DNA of 64,000 nucleotides, from positions 1,426,001-1,490,000 of the forward strand of contig JAMXSV010000024.1 of NCBI GenBank assembly GCA_027559495.1, written 5' to 3'. Numbering within the stretch: the stretch's first letter is position 1; each line of letters opens with the position of its first letter. Origin of the DNA: Aurifilum marmelostoma. Lineage: Eukaryota > Ascomycota > Sordariomycetes > Diaporthales > Cryphonectriaceae. Under the pieces are notes generated by a model. The model was not told the DNA's origin. It did not search any database and saw only the letters and a list, made by a program, of their open reading frames with translations. A program made the translations under genes and the position numbers. Below, piece after piece: positions 24,674 to 36,135 of this stretch.

Positions 24674-24765
24674 CGTGTGCGTGTAGGGCCGCCCGACGAC
24701 AAGCTTACAGGGATCACACTCATCTCTCTTAGCCGGCTCTGCTGGGCGACCACGACGAGCACGAG
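18608..24765. other. 6.2-kb region without a recognisable gene
   Basis: Between the SAP30-like gene (divergent) and the C2H2 regulator I find only short open frames on both strands; none shows a domain, signal peptide or convincing splice chain. From about 22,700 to 24,765 the plus strand is CT-rich with GT, GA and CA microsatellites (for example 23870..23906, 24225..24253, 24639..24665), as expected for a long leader and promoter of the downstream regulator. The 19,500-22,200 part is of mixed composition and unexplained. Confidence 0.5.
22179..22227. repeat. T30 plus C14 homopolymer tracts
   Basis: A run of about 30 T is followed after GGCTT by about 14 C. It lies in the gene-free region. 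The exact length is uncertain because such runs are error-prone. Confidence 0.85.
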
Positions 24766-27700
24766 ATGACTTCGGTTTTGTCATCACGGCCCGGCGTTCA
24801 CAGTACGCCCAACATGATGGCGTCTGGGGGAGGCATGTCTCCCATGCAGGAGCCAACTCCTCCAGACAACATGAGACACGAAGACGACTCCCACAGGGGA
24901 GGAGGTGGTGGTGGTGGTGGTGGCAGCGCCGTCGCCGCCGCCAGAGCGGCCAAGGCTGGCAGCTTTGGCCATGCCGGTCTCATGATCGACGACGACCACC
25001 ACCATCAGCAGGCAGAAGACGGTGATGATAACCAGGACAACTCGTCAAACGGCGACGAAGGCCCCAATCGAAAACGCCGTCGGAGTCGCAAAGGCCTGGA
25101 TAAAAAGTTCGAGTGCCCCCATGACGGCTGTGGAAAGAGCTACTCGAGAGCCGAGCACCTGTTCGTGGAGACCCCTCCTCCTCTGCTCTCCCTCCCCCTC
25201 CTGGCCGACCGGCCGACTAACTGCTTGCTCTAGCTATCGCCATCAGCTCAACCACAACCCAAAGCAGATCTACAAGTGTGACTACCCAGACTGCGATCGG
25301 CAGTTTGTCCGGCTTGACCTCTGTAACAGGCACAAGGAACGGCACACGGCAAAGGGATCGACGCTAAGCAGGAGGGAGTCGACTGTTGGTGGTGGTGGTG
25401 GAGGTAGTGGGCAGCTGTCTCCCGGGAACGATGGCCGTCACGGCTTTGCTGCTCCTGGTTCCATCTCTCCCGAGGCCAACAGGCCAGGCAGTGCTGCCTA
25501 CGCCAGACCGCCGCTGCACCCCCAGTACCAAGACGTCACGGCAAGCCCCTACACACCCATGACAAATACGCCACCAGTCTTTCCTCATGGAGGCGCCGGT
25601 GCTGGGCCGCATCCGAATGGCGTGGGCTATATGCGCCCTGATGGCCCTCCCTACGGACACATGTCGTCTGGCCCACAGCAGCCACACCAGCACTCGCCCA
25701 ACGGTCCGCAGCGCCCCTCGGTTCAGACCAGCATGCCGGCCTACGGTGTCTTGTCCCCAGCGTCACAGCACGGCTTCCAGAGCCACGCCAACAGCACCCC
25801 TCAGTCGGCAACCCCTTACTCCGGCCACCATACCAACTTCCCTGCGTTCAGCCTACCTCCTTCCAATTTCTCACAGTCGGCGCCGCCGTCGGCCGCAAAT
25901 GTGCCCAGGGACGGCGGGGGCGGGGGCGGGGGCTATGGTGGTCCTCAGCACGACTTAAACGAGCCGTTTTCAGCACAGCCGCAGTCCACCGGCGAGATGG
26001 TGCTGCTGGACAACATGGCGAGCCAGACAACCATGACCGTCTTCGGCAGCGATAGTGTGCTGAATAAGTCTCCCTATGTCGGTATGCCTGAGGATTTCAT
26101 GGCCTATCTGTTCAACACCCAGGCGGGGGGCGAGAACCCTCAGCTGAACCATATGATGCCGCAGTATAACAAGTAAGTTGGCGGTAGCCAGTCTGCATCT
26201 TCCTTGGCTGGGTAGATCTGCTAACGCAAGGCATAGTATCCCGTACTATGGCACAGAGCCCGCCCAGGTCGGCTACTTTCCGACCGGTGGCGCACAGCAG
26301 GTCATGGCCGTGAACAATCTCCTGGACCAGAACCTCCCCGAGACGGTCATCTCGGACGACAAGGCTACCGAGGTCTTCGAGTTCATCAAGGAGCGGTTTC
26401 ACGAGAACGGCCGCGCCCCCGTCGAGCACAGGAGGGAGACGTTCATCGAGGGGGATCGCAGCGACGACCACCACATGCTCAGCCGCAAGATGATGCAGGT
26501 CTACATCGGCTCGTACTGGGTGCACTTCAGCGACCAGATCCCCATCCTGCACAAACCCACCTTCTCGCCCGACAGGACGCCCATCCTGCTGCTCATCTCC
26601 ATCATGGCCATCGGCGCAGCCTGTCTCGACAAGGCCCACGGGCCCAAGGTGACCATGGCCGGCGCCGAGCTGTCCAACTTCCTGGCCTGGCACCTCAGGT
26701 GGGAGACGTTTATGGACAGCAACTTCCGCCCGCCGGCGAAGCTGTGGCTGTTCCAGACGCTCATCCTCCTCGAGCTCTACGAGAAGATGTACTCGTCGAG
26801 GGAGCTGCACGAGCGGGCGCACATCCACCACGCGACCACAATCACCCTCATGCGCCGCGGGCGCTCTCTGATCGGCAAGTCGGCCCTGGACTCGCCCCCG
26901 AACCCGAGGGACGACAAGAACAGCTCCCGCCACTCGTCCACCTCGGGCGTGGCGCACACCGCAGACGAGTGGTGGAACCACTGGATCACCAACGAGGCCA
27001 CGCGCCGTGCTGCCTTTGCCGCCTTTGTCATCGACTCCATACACGCCACCATGTTCGGCCACTCGACGGTCATGGTGGCGCACGAGATGCGGCTGCCCCT
27101 GCCGTGCGACGAGAAGCTGTGGAGGGCCACGAGCGGAGCCGAGGTGGGGAGGATCGAGGCCAACCTGATGTCCAACGGCCTGAAGCCCATCCCGTTCCTG
27201 GAGGGCCTGAAGCGGACGCTCAGCGGCCAGGAGGTCCAGACCAACTGCTTTGGGCGCATGATCCTGATGGCCGGCCTGCTCAACGTGAGCTGGTACATGA
27301 ACCAGCGGGACCTGCAGGTCAACTCGCTGGGCGGCGGTGTGTCGTCGGCCCTGGGCGGCCGGGACAAGTGGCGCGCGACCCTGACCCGGGCTTTCGACTC
27401 GTGGAAGCACGACTTTGACAAGTCCCTCAAGAAGGGCGAGAACCCATCCTCGGACCCGTACGCATTCACCACCTCGTCGTCCTCGTCCTCGGACCGAGGC
27501 GACGCCAACACCGTCTTCGAGAGCCGCGTCGTCCTCCACCACCTGGCCCACATGGCCATGCACGTCGACATCGTGGACTGTCAGATCTTTGCCCGCGCCA
27601 AGCGCCTGCTGGGCCGCGCCATCGGGGCCCAGGACCTCAACAGCGCTCAGCGCCGCATGAAGGATATCTGGGCGCCCTCGGTGCGGGCCCGTGACGCCAC

Positions 27701-28178
27701 GTGGTATGCGCTCAAGTTCCTATACTCGGTGCTCGTCGAGGGCAGCGGCAACCCACGTTATAACAACAACAACAATAACAACAACAGCCGCCAGCACCAT
27801 CAACACCACCACGGCCAAGGCCGGGATCTGGAGCCGCCCTACGTGGCCCGAGACGATGTCCTGCTCAACAGGCCCTGGGTGCTGTACTTCTCGGCCCTGG
27901 TGATATGGAGCTACGGTCACGCCCTCGAGGGCGCCTGTCCAGACGTCGTCATCCCCACCAGCCGCGCCGAGCAGGTCCGCCAGATGAGGGAGTACCTCAT
28001 CACCTACGGCGGCACCGACAACCCGGAGACCCTGCGCACCACAAAGGGGCTGAACAATAACAGTAGTCTGCTGTTGGTCCTCAAGGATACCTTCCTGACC
28101 ACCAGGTGGGAGCTGCTGCACGAGGGCGCCACGCTGCTGAACAACTGCGTGCAGCTCAACGCCGGCACGTTGGTCTGA
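24766..28178 (+). CDS. C2H2 zinc-finger transcription factor with fungal-specific domain
   Basis: Three exons, 24766..25160, 25234..26172, 26237..28178, 1091 aa; introns of 73 bp (GTTCGT donor) and 64 bp. The N-terminus has a Gly run (about residues 45-53) and an Asp/His stretch. Two adjacent C2H2 fingers lie at about residues 116-170: CPHDGCGKSYSRAEHLYRHQ and CDYPDCDRQFVRLDLCNRH. Intron 1 splits finger 1. A long Pro/Gln/His/Ser-rich linker follows, then a fungal-specific transcription-factor domain from about residue 450 (WVHFSDQIPILHKPTF, LLLISIMAIGAACLDKA). An Asn run is encoded near 27763..27787. The architecture resembles yeast Klf1-type regulators; I cannot name an orthologue. It is a nuclear sequence-specific regulator. 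The unusually long upstream region suggests complex control. Confidence 0.9.
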
Positions 28179-28872
28179 TATGACGAATCATGTCGGGTGG
28201 ACGAGCTCGGGAAAGTGGAGGGACTGAAATACCCCCAAGGAGGGTTTCACAAAGGCAAGCGAAGAAGAGGAGAGGTGGTCCCCTATGGAACTCCAAATTG
28301 AGGTTGGGGGGGGGGGGGAGGGACACATATTTCCCTCCTCTCTCTCTCTCTCTCTCTCTATCTCTTTCTCCGCGCGCAGAGTAAGCCCCTGTTTATGAAA
28401 AAAGGGCGGCATCGTGCTGTTTAAGCGAGACGGTTGGATGGCTCAGGAGGCAATCTGTGTCTTTGTGTCTGTACATTTATATACCCCCTTTCTGCATTGG
28501 TTTCTTTTTTTTCTTCTTTTTTTCTCTCTTTTTTTTCCTTTCTCTCTCTTCATCTGCTTCTCACATAGCTTGACGTTGTCAGTATTGTCTTGTAGTCTTG
28601 TTGTACATGATGGAGTTATGTGGTGGGAAGTGGTCTATATACATATGTGGAAGGAATTTGCAAATTGATTGATTGCACGATGTCCATGACGAAACTTGCA
28701 GAAAGCTGTGGATCCGGATGCCAAAATCAACTAGTTTTTTTCATGTGTTTGCGCTTGATCTTATAATTACCATCTGCTTAGCCGACCATATCATCGCCGC
28801 ATCTCTGACAACCCTATTGATGCAAAGGACGAGCCGTCGAGTCCGTTGCCGCCCCTCTCAAACCTAGGCACG
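28179..28872. other. Convergent 3' flanks of C2H2 regulator and F-box gene
   Basis: It contains a G11 run (about 28308..28318), a (CT)n repeat (28336..28358) and T-rich stretches around 28506..28535, consistent with untranslated 3' sequence. No gene is seen. Confidence 0.5.
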
Positions 28873-31342
28873 TCAGAGCTTCCAGCTGTCATCCTCGTCG
28901 TTGTCCTCATCCTCATCCTCGGAGCCGTTCTGGGAATAGCAAACGAGAATGAAGCGCATTAGTCACGATCACGTCTCAACTCGTTGCTCATGAATGATTG
29001 AGCTCTGAAGTTTTGAATTTTTCTCCCGAAAGATAGAGACTTACCTGAACCACAACCGAAGAGGCACCGTAACCCCCGAGACCGGAACTGTGGAGGAGGC
29101 TGAGTCCAGGGACAGCGCTGGTGGGGTCGGAGGCTTCAATAAGAGGCAGACAATCGAGCTTGGTGATCTCTAGACATGGTGTGAGCAACGACAGGGATCC
29201 AGATGACCCAGGAAAAGAGATGCGGGAGAGGAACGACGTACCCTCATCGTCGGTGTCGACAAGTCTGTCGCCAATCTTCCAAAAGGCGCTCGGCCCACAG
29301 GGACCAGAAGGGTCGTAGTCCCTGGTGAGCCCAAGGATGCAGAGAACAAGATGTCAGCGCTTCTGGTGTCTGGTTCCCTTCTGTGAGGGAATGGAGAGGC
29401 AAGGCCCGTACGCGTCAAACCAGGTCCCAATCACCCTGCTCGACCGGATGCCTCCGAGCTGGATCCCCTCGCTGCGCCAGCGGGCCTCGCCGTTGAAGAT
29501 GGAGTAGCTTGTCCAGTGGACCTCGCCTTCTCGTGTCATTCGCACGGATCCTGTTAGGACGGGTGGGGGCGAGGGGAGCGGAACGTTGATTAGCCACATG
29601 AGAGTTTCCTGACGTGGAAGGAGATTGAAGAACAGAAAAGGGCGCAGAGAGAAGGGGAAGGCCCGAGAAGAGGGGGGGCGGAAGGTGGTGCAATACCCTT
29701 GAGGATACTACCTTTGAGCTCGGCACTCTCGCCGTCGGGCCAGGAAGCGTCGAGGGAGCGCGTGATGCCCTTGTAGTGGACGACGGGGTGGTCCGGGTGG
29801 TCATCGGCGCCGGGGGGTCGACGTGCGTGACCCAGATCTTCATGACGAGGAGGCGGGTGGCCTCGGTCTCGTCGAGAGCGGGGCGCGGGACGTGATCGGG
29901 CAGGAAGTCGTGAGGGGGGAAGTTGAAGGTGTAGAAGTCGTTGTAGTCGAGGAAGCAGATGATCTGGTGAGGGGACGACGGACCAGCCCGGTCAGTCAGG
30001 TCTCATGTCAAGAAAAGAAAAGAAGAGGAGGAGGAGGAGGAGGAGGAGGGAAAGTACGCACCCTCAGATAGGTCCCAGAGACACCGTATGGATCCTCCAG
30101 CTTGACTTGCCTCTCGCCCCCATCGTCCGAACGGTCCGTTATGTGGTCGTCCACCACGCGGTCCCTGTCGTCCAGGCTGAGGGGGATGTAGCTGTTGGGC
30201 CAGCAGCCCGCAAAGGGGACGCTCCAGAACGACCTGAAGATGGGCAGGCGGTCCAGGTCCTGGGCCCGCATGTTGGACCAGAGCACGATCATGATGGCCT
30301 CTACCTTTTCCCAGTCCACGCGGTCCTGGGGCGGGATCAGCTGGGCTGCGCCGCCGTGACCTGGCCGGACCGGCCCTCGACCCTCATCGAGAAACTAAAG
30401 ATATATTATTATTATTGTGATTATTATTATGATATTCTCTTTTTTTTTTGTTTTTTTGGGCTGTCTTTAAAAAGAAGAAGAAAGAACTCACAGGACCCCA
30501 TCTGGTCAGCTGGGTGTACTCCCTGATATCATACAGCTTGCTGCAGGCAAAGGGGTACGTCTTTGTGGACCCGCTGCGGCCGTAGCGGAGGACCATGTCG
30601 CCGTACAGGCAGTGCAGCTTGGCCGACATCTGCTGCTCGCGGGTCGGGGGCCGCTTGGGCTGGGTGAAGCTCTTGATCGGGGTGCGGGCGCGCAGGAAGG
30701 TGAAGGAGCGGCACATGAAGGCCTCGACGGCGGCGCGGTTGCCGGCGAAGCACGCGCGCAGCGTGTCGACGCCGCGGCCGGACCGGTAGGCCATGCTCAT
30801 CTGGGGGCGCTCGGTGAAGGCTGGGCACCGCGAGAGCACCCTGGTCGTCATCTCGAAGACGAACTCGAGCTCGTGCTCCTGGGGGCCGCCATCTGGCGTG
30901 TGAGATATTGGACATTTTATACAGGTTGGAGGGGGAGGACCTTTTTTTTTTTTTTTTTTTTTTTGCATTTCAAGGTGTTGCTCACCGGAGGTTCTGGGCT
31001 TCCGCATATGGCCTTGAACTTGGCGAGGTCCTTGACCTCTTCTATCCAGTCGAGCTCCTCCGGGGGGTCACCCTGCAGTGCGTATTTGTCCTTCTGGTCA
31101 GCACGTCCTGGTAATTGTGCGAGAGCGAGGGGGTCGAGCCAGGTCTGTCCCCGGAATACTCAAGCAGGCAGGGACTCTCTCACCATCAGGTTGATATACA
31201 TGTCCCGGAACAGGGCCGTATTGTCCTTTACGAGGTCGTAAAGGTACCTGCATGTCAGGCCCACCTTGGCGAGGTCTCTGGGCTCTGTAAAGGACAGGAT
31301 GGCGGTGATGATCTCGGTGGGGAGCTGGGTCAGAGGAGGCAT
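28873..31342 (-). CDS. F-box protein, nine exons, one-base frame break in exon 5
   Basis: Exons: complement(28873..28929, 29045..29169, 29242..29321, 29412..29550, 29712..29963, 30062..30394, 30492..30878, 30986..31093, 31184..31342). About 546 aa if the frame is continuous. The N-terminus LTQLPTEIITAILSF then LAKVGLTCRYLYDLV is an F-box. Conserved later parts include DRVDWEKVEAIMIVLWSNM, WPNSYIPLSLDD and VHWTSYSIFNGEARW; the end is acidic (DEDEDNDEDDSWKL). Phases agree at every junction except that exon 5 is one base short: the frame before the C6 run (G6 on + at 29812..29817) ends THVDPP, and the fitting frame after it reads DDHPDHPVVHYKGITRSLD. A C7 run would join them. It is probably a substrate receptor of an SCF ubiquitin ligase; the substrate is unknown. 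An in-frame upstream ATG at 31429 could add 29 residues including a Ser run. Confidence 0.8.
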
Positions 31343-31346
31343 CTTG

Positions 31347-31388
<42 letters not shown>

Positions 31389-31840
31389 ATGAGCTCGCAC
31401 GCTGAAGCCTCACTGGGTGGATGATGCATGTGGTCTGATCTGCAGGTCTGGAGGCAGGGCACACGTTTTGCCAGGGCGAAAACGCTGCCCAACGGATACA
31501 GACTGAGGGCGCAAGTATCGTATCTCCTCCAGACGGCCCTGCTCGGATGTTATTTTGGGACAAGAGCAAGAGAAAGAAAGAGAGAGAGAGAGAGAGAGAT
31601 AAGAGATAGAATGGAGAGAGACGGTATGTTGTTGGTCTATATGCCTTGGAATATTCTTGCGATCGAGGTTGCTTTTTCCCTTGAGTTTGAGCTGCGATCG
31701 TTTCAGGATATATTGATAGATTCTAAGAAGTAACAAGAGGTGCTATGGTGGCAGTGGGGGGGGTTGGCTGGGACCAGTGGGAGGAGGGGTAATAATAGTA
31801 GTAGTTAGTAGTAGCTAAGTATGACCCAATGCCTTTTCTT

Positions 31841-31881
<41 letters not shown>

Positions 31882-32110
31882 AATGTCCGTACCTACAGCG
31901 TGTCCTGGGAAAGAAGAAGAGGGCCCCAACGAGCCGAGCTGAGACAGCACAGCGGCACGATAATCACAAGGGGTTAAGCATAAGTCCGGTGTTGTACAGT
32001 ACAGTACTTGCGCTGAGCTGGCGGGGTCGGACCGCCCGGACAAAGTCTGGGGTTAAGGAAGATGGGCACGGGATGGGTTGCAGCTGTAGGGTTGCTGGCT
32101 GGCGGGCGGG

Positions 32111-32141
<31 letters not shown>

Positions 32142-32457
32142 TGGTTGATTGATGCAGTGCCAACTGGCATTGGATGGCCACGGAGATGCCTGGACTATCT
32201 GTCCTTTGAGATATTGTGTCCAAATGTGTCAAGTTATTATGTTCTTCTTTCCCGACCGTCTCAATCTCAAGGTCCAAGTAACTGGCCATCTACAGAACTT
32301 ATCATGACAAGGGGGCCACAATAGTCCACCTCCACTTTGATCAAAATGGGGTCTCGGAACATCACTGCTTCAGGCTCGGCACGAGGTGACATGTAGGTTT
32401 TCCTATGTTCATTTCTTCCAAAATCGCAATTGCTATGAAAAATCAAACACCCAAGGT
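31343..32457. other. Intergenic: F-box promoter, thioesterase 3' flank
   Basis: It holds the trinucleotide repeat, a GA repeat (31571..31600), a (CT)n(CA)n repeat (31839..31880) and a GT repeat (32110..32141). No gene is recognised. Confidence 0.5.
31345..31389. repeat. TTG/CTG trinucleotide repeat at F-box start
   Basis: On the minus strand this reads (CAG/AGC)n then (AAC)n directly before the ATG at 31342. If translation starts at the in-frame ATG at 31429 the repeat encodes a Ser run then NNN; otherwise it is leader sequence. Confidence 0.9.
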
Positions 32458-32947
32458 CTATAGTCTACTCTTGCCATTGCCCTGGCCCCCCGTGGTGGCT
32501 TCTGGATCCGTGTTGAACTTGCCATGCTCACAGGTCGCCAGTGCGACGCCGTCACTCTGCCTCCTCATGATGCCCCTGATGGTACACAGCGTCTTGCCGA
32601 TGCTCATGATCTCACACTCGATCAGGATCTTCTCGCCCACGGGTATCGGCTTGAGGTAGGTCACGTTCAGCGTCCTGCTCACGCCCAGGTAGAACCAGAA
32701 CCCCGGCTTGTTGATCAGGCACAGCGGCATGCTCGTGGCGAAGTCAAACAGGGAGGCCGTACACCCGCCGTGCATGTTTCCCATCCGGTTGAGGTTGTGG
32801 CTGGGCACCTCGTAGCTGAAGACGGCCCTGGGGTGCTTGGGGTCGTCTGTCGACCATGAGTGCAGCTTCATGTAGGGCATGCAACCCGACAGCCAGTCCT
32901 GGTGGGCGTCTAGGCGTCAGCTTCCTGCAACCCGACGAGGGATGCTG

Positions 32948-32983
<36 letters not shown>

Positions 32984-33130
32984 GCAGCTTACAGGCGTGC
33001 TTGCATCCTGGTCCTGAAGTCTGGTGTATTCCATCCACAACTGCAGACGCTCCCCTCCGTCCACCTTGTACAACTTGCGTTTTATGTCTCGGAGTTGCGC
33101 TTCTCTGTCATGGTGTTGTTGTTTTGACAT
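32458..33130 (-). CDS. Hotdog-fold acyl-CoA thioesterase (PaaI/ACOT13-like)
   Basis: Two exons, complement(32458..32898, 32993..33130), 192 aa, with a 94-bp phase-0 intron (GTAAGC donor, CACCAG acceptor). The N-terminal ~46 residues are charged and helical (REAQLRDIKRKLYKV). The body is a single hotdog domain: YEVPSHNLNRMGNMHGGCTA with the HGG motif typical of PaaI-type 4HBT thioesterases, then FDFATSMPL and GVSRTLNVTYLKPIPVG. Such enzymes hydrolyse acyl-CoA thioesters as homotetramers in cytosol, mitochondria or peroxisomes. No clear targeting signal is visible; the C-terminus (KSRL) is only loosely like a peroxisomal PTS1 tripeptide. The neighbouring divergent gene is PEX12, which may be chance. 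The intron contains a TA/TG microsatellite. Confidence 0.88.
32948..32984. repeat. (TA)n(TG)n microsatellite in thioesterase intron
   Basis: A short TA run is followed by about 13 GT units, ending a few bases from the intron donor (32987..32992). Confidence 0.9.
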
Positions 33131-33858
33131 TGTAAACTTTTTCTTCTTCTTTTTCTTTTTTTCTTCCTTTTCAACCTTCCAGTTATTGTTATCCAGAGAG
33201 GTGAAACGTAGGTGTCTAGTCTGCCCCCCACCAGTTGTGGTTACTGTGCTGAATATTGTACTGGCAGAGTGAATTGATGGTTCAGGATTGCAGACTGAAG
33301 ATTTTCAAGAGACGCTCTCCTCTGAAATGTCTGTGGAAGCAAACATAAATGATGATGTGTCGACGAGGTTCTTGCAGAAGCAGAGAGTGACTTGTTTACC
33401 AGGTACTATACTTGGTTGGGTACTGTACTGTTTAGTTGCCCCTCGGTTGCAACTACAGTAGGCGCGTGTACCGTGCGTGTACCGCACTGAAGGCACGATC
33501 CCCCTCCAGCTGTGCCTCGGTAAATCGAAGCTCAGTCAGGGATGTGACCTCGACCCCAACTCAACACCGAACCCACTGTGTGGTGCTATGTAGGCCCGTC
33601 AACCGAGCACCTCATCTCAATCAACACCCCCCTTCTCAGGATTCTATCTCCAGTCAACCTCTCTATACACACCACACACGCGGGAACACACTATACTGAC
33701 TACTCAGTCGACACACCATGTCGCAGTAGTGTGCTGCTCTGTGCCTGTCTAGCCAGATGCCCCTCCTAATCATCCCATCATCATCATCCTCCTCCTCCTC
33801 CTCCCCCCCCTCCTCCTCTCCGTTATAGACAGCCTAACAACCACCACAAAAGGAAGAC
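33131..33858. other. Divergent promoter region, thioesterase and PEX12
   Basis: A shared upstream region of 728 bp. A strong TCC/C-rich tract (33778..33821) lies just before the PEX12 start, and a TTC-rich tract (33135..33170) just before the thioesterase start. No gene is seen. Confidence 0.55.
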
Positions 33859-34798
33859 ATGGAGTTCATCACTGCCCTGCGGGGCACCAGCTTCGACGAC
33901 CAGAAGCCCTCGCTGTTCGAGCTCCTGTCGGAGCAGCAGCTCTCGTCCCTCCTGCCGCCCACCCTGCGCTACCTCCTCGTGCACGCCACCCACCGCTCCC
34001 CGCGCTACCTCCTCCCCGTCCTCAACTCCTTCGACGAGGTCTACGCCCTCCTCATGCTCCTCGTCGAGCGCCACTACCTCCTCACCCGCGGCGGCTCCTT
34101 CACCGAGCACTTTTACGGCCTCAAGCGCGAGAAGAGCCTGGCCTCCGAGATCCCCCGCGCCGCCGCCCGCGCCCCCGCCCTCGTGCGCGACACCCTGCGC
34201 CTGCGTACCGCCGATGTCTGGCGCAACCTCGCCGTCATGGTCGGCATCCCCTACCTGAAGCGCAAGCTCGACGAGGCCTACGAGGTCAACGCCCCCCGCG
34301 CCCTGCTGGGCACCGCCTACACAGCCCTCCCGCCCAACCCCACCTGGCGCGACAGGTTCCTGCACTACTACCGCTGGTTCCTCAGGAACATCTACCCTTC
34401 TGTCAACGCCGCCTACTGCTTCGCCCTGCTGGCCTTCAACCTCGCCTACCTGTTCGACAGCTCCAAGTACCACAACCCCTTCCTGTGGCTGATCGGCACC
34501 AGGGTCAGGAGGATGACGGGCGCCGACTATGCCGCCATAAGAGCCCTCGAGGAAAAGGGCGCCGCCACCAACAACAAGGACGGCGCCGCCGGGCCGGGGC
34601 CTACGTCGCTGTTTTCCCCCAGGCATGTGGGCGCCAAGGTCCTGGGGAGCCTGTCGGTGCTGCTGCCGACGAGCATCTTTGCCCTCAAATTTCTAGAGTG
34701 GTGGTACGCCAGCGACTTTGCGAAGCAGCTGTCCAGGAGGGCAGCAGAGAGCCTGGACCTACCACCGCCAATCGTGTCGGGAGTGCCTGACAACAAGG

Positions 34799-34832
<34 letters not shown>

Positions 34833-35223
34833 GAGGCAGCAACCACATCAGGCGGCGGGCAACAATGAGGACAAGGAGGAGGAGGGAGTAGAAGAAGGCG
34901 AGGATGAGACAGATGAAAAGACCATGGCCGAGCGTGCGCCCATTGCCAAGCCCTCCCTGCTGCCAATCTACACTGTCCGCGCACCGGGGGACTCGGACCT
35001 GTGTCCCATCTGCAGGGACGACATCACCACCCCCACGGCGTGTCAGACAGGTGTGGTCTACTGCTACTCGTGCATACACAAGTGGGTCAGCGGCATGCAC
35101 CCGAGGCAGGAGGCCTTCATGGCAGACAAGATGGGCAAGTGGGAGAGCGGCGAGTCGCGGTGCGCAGTCACGGGCAGACGCGTGCTGGGCGGCACAGAAG
35201 GTCTGAGGCGCATCATGGTATGA
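33859..35223 (+). CDS. PEX12: Peroxisome assembly protein 12 (peroxin-12)
   Basis: Single exon, 454 aa, a usual length for fungal PEX12. The start MEFITALRGTSFDDQKPSLF and the following FELLSEQQLSSLLPP are typical of PEX12. Hydrophobic segments (AYCFALLAFNLAYLF and others) anchor it in the peroxisomal membrane. The C-terminus has a degenerate RING (CPICRDDI, then VVYCYSCIHKWV) lacking some zinc ligands, as known for PEX12. With PEX2 and PEX10 it forms the ubiquitin-ligase complex that recycles import receptor PEX5. A lineage-specific Ser/Gln and acidic insert (about residues 314-355, encoded by an AGC repeat at 34801..34832) separates the membrane part from the RING. The gene is very C-rich at third codon positions. 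Confidence 0.95.
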
Positions 35224-36135
35224 GCAAGACAGACGCTGCGGCTGAAAAATCGAATCATTTTTGTTGGTGTGTGTGTGGTGACTATTTCTCTTTAGGTTTT
35301 TATGGGTCATGTCTTTTTTCTGCCTTCCTTTTTTTTTTTTTTTTTTTCTTCTTTTATTTTCCTTCCTTCAACGGGCAATCTTGTTCTTCATAGCGTCGGC
35401 GTTCTGGATCGAGAAATGGGAAGAAAGAATGAAAGTGCCACTTGTCTAGACTCAGCTCTCATCTCATCTTGAAGTGGGTAGGCTGTGCTCCCTTGGAAGA
35501 GGAAGAGGAGGCAATGAAAGGAGGCGGCCAACGACCAAAAAGCCAACCTCGTTCTCCTCCTCGTCCTCCTCGTCCTCCGCCGCCGCCGCCGCCGCAGTCG
35601 CCAAGCCGTGATTTCCGGTACTGCCTCGCGCTCTGGAATTCACAACGCGAGCCAGGACATCTCACGACGTGTTTTTCTCTCGGACCAGCGCGATCTTTGC
35701 GCGTAAAGTGGTCTCACTCTCTAAGCCGCGACGCTCGAGATTGCGCGTGGCGTGAGGAATGCCATGTGTCTCTGCCAAAGTTGAGAGAGGCCGAACACGA
35801 CTCCGGGCTGGCGGGTGGGTGGCTGTTCTGTCCCTTGTTACGGATCGGCCCCCCCCCACCCTTCTGAATGAACATTTAAATCGTCGCGGTTTCCTTCTTG
35901 ATGGGTATCTGAGGGAAAAAAAATAATGAATCGATAAACTTGGGAGTCGTTGTGCCTCTTTGCTTTTCGTCCTTCTTCTTCACAGGCGAAAGCTATTTTT
36001 CTTCTTCCTTCTCACCCTTAGTCACTCTTTGCATAGGGCTCTTTATACTTCATCTTCTTTTCTCCTTATATTTTGACACACGCACATTTTTATCTAATAC
36101 TTCCCCTTTTTCCTGGAGAGTGGTCCGTCGGCACC
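35224..36135. other. Intergenic: PEX12 3' flank and GH16 upstream region
   Basis: It holds a T-run at about 35330..35347 and a GCC/TCC-rich stretch (35559..35595). No gene is seen, although a leader exon encoding a signal peptide for the next gene would have to lie here. A TTCACAG acceptor-like site occurs at 35979..35985. Confidence 0.45.

Noticed and set aside
22700..24765. Many short plus-strand open frames as a possible multi-exon gene
   Set aside because: They are CT-rich, contain microsatellites and lack domains; they fit a leader and promoter better.
26112..27571. Long minus-strand open frames opposite the C2H2 factor
   Set aside because: The opposite strand encodes a conserved fungal-specific domain; the antisense frames come from high GC at third positions.
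33823..34626. 267-codon minus-strand open frame opposite PEX12
   Set aside because: Gly/Val-rich antisense shadow of a C-rich coding gene, with no family features.
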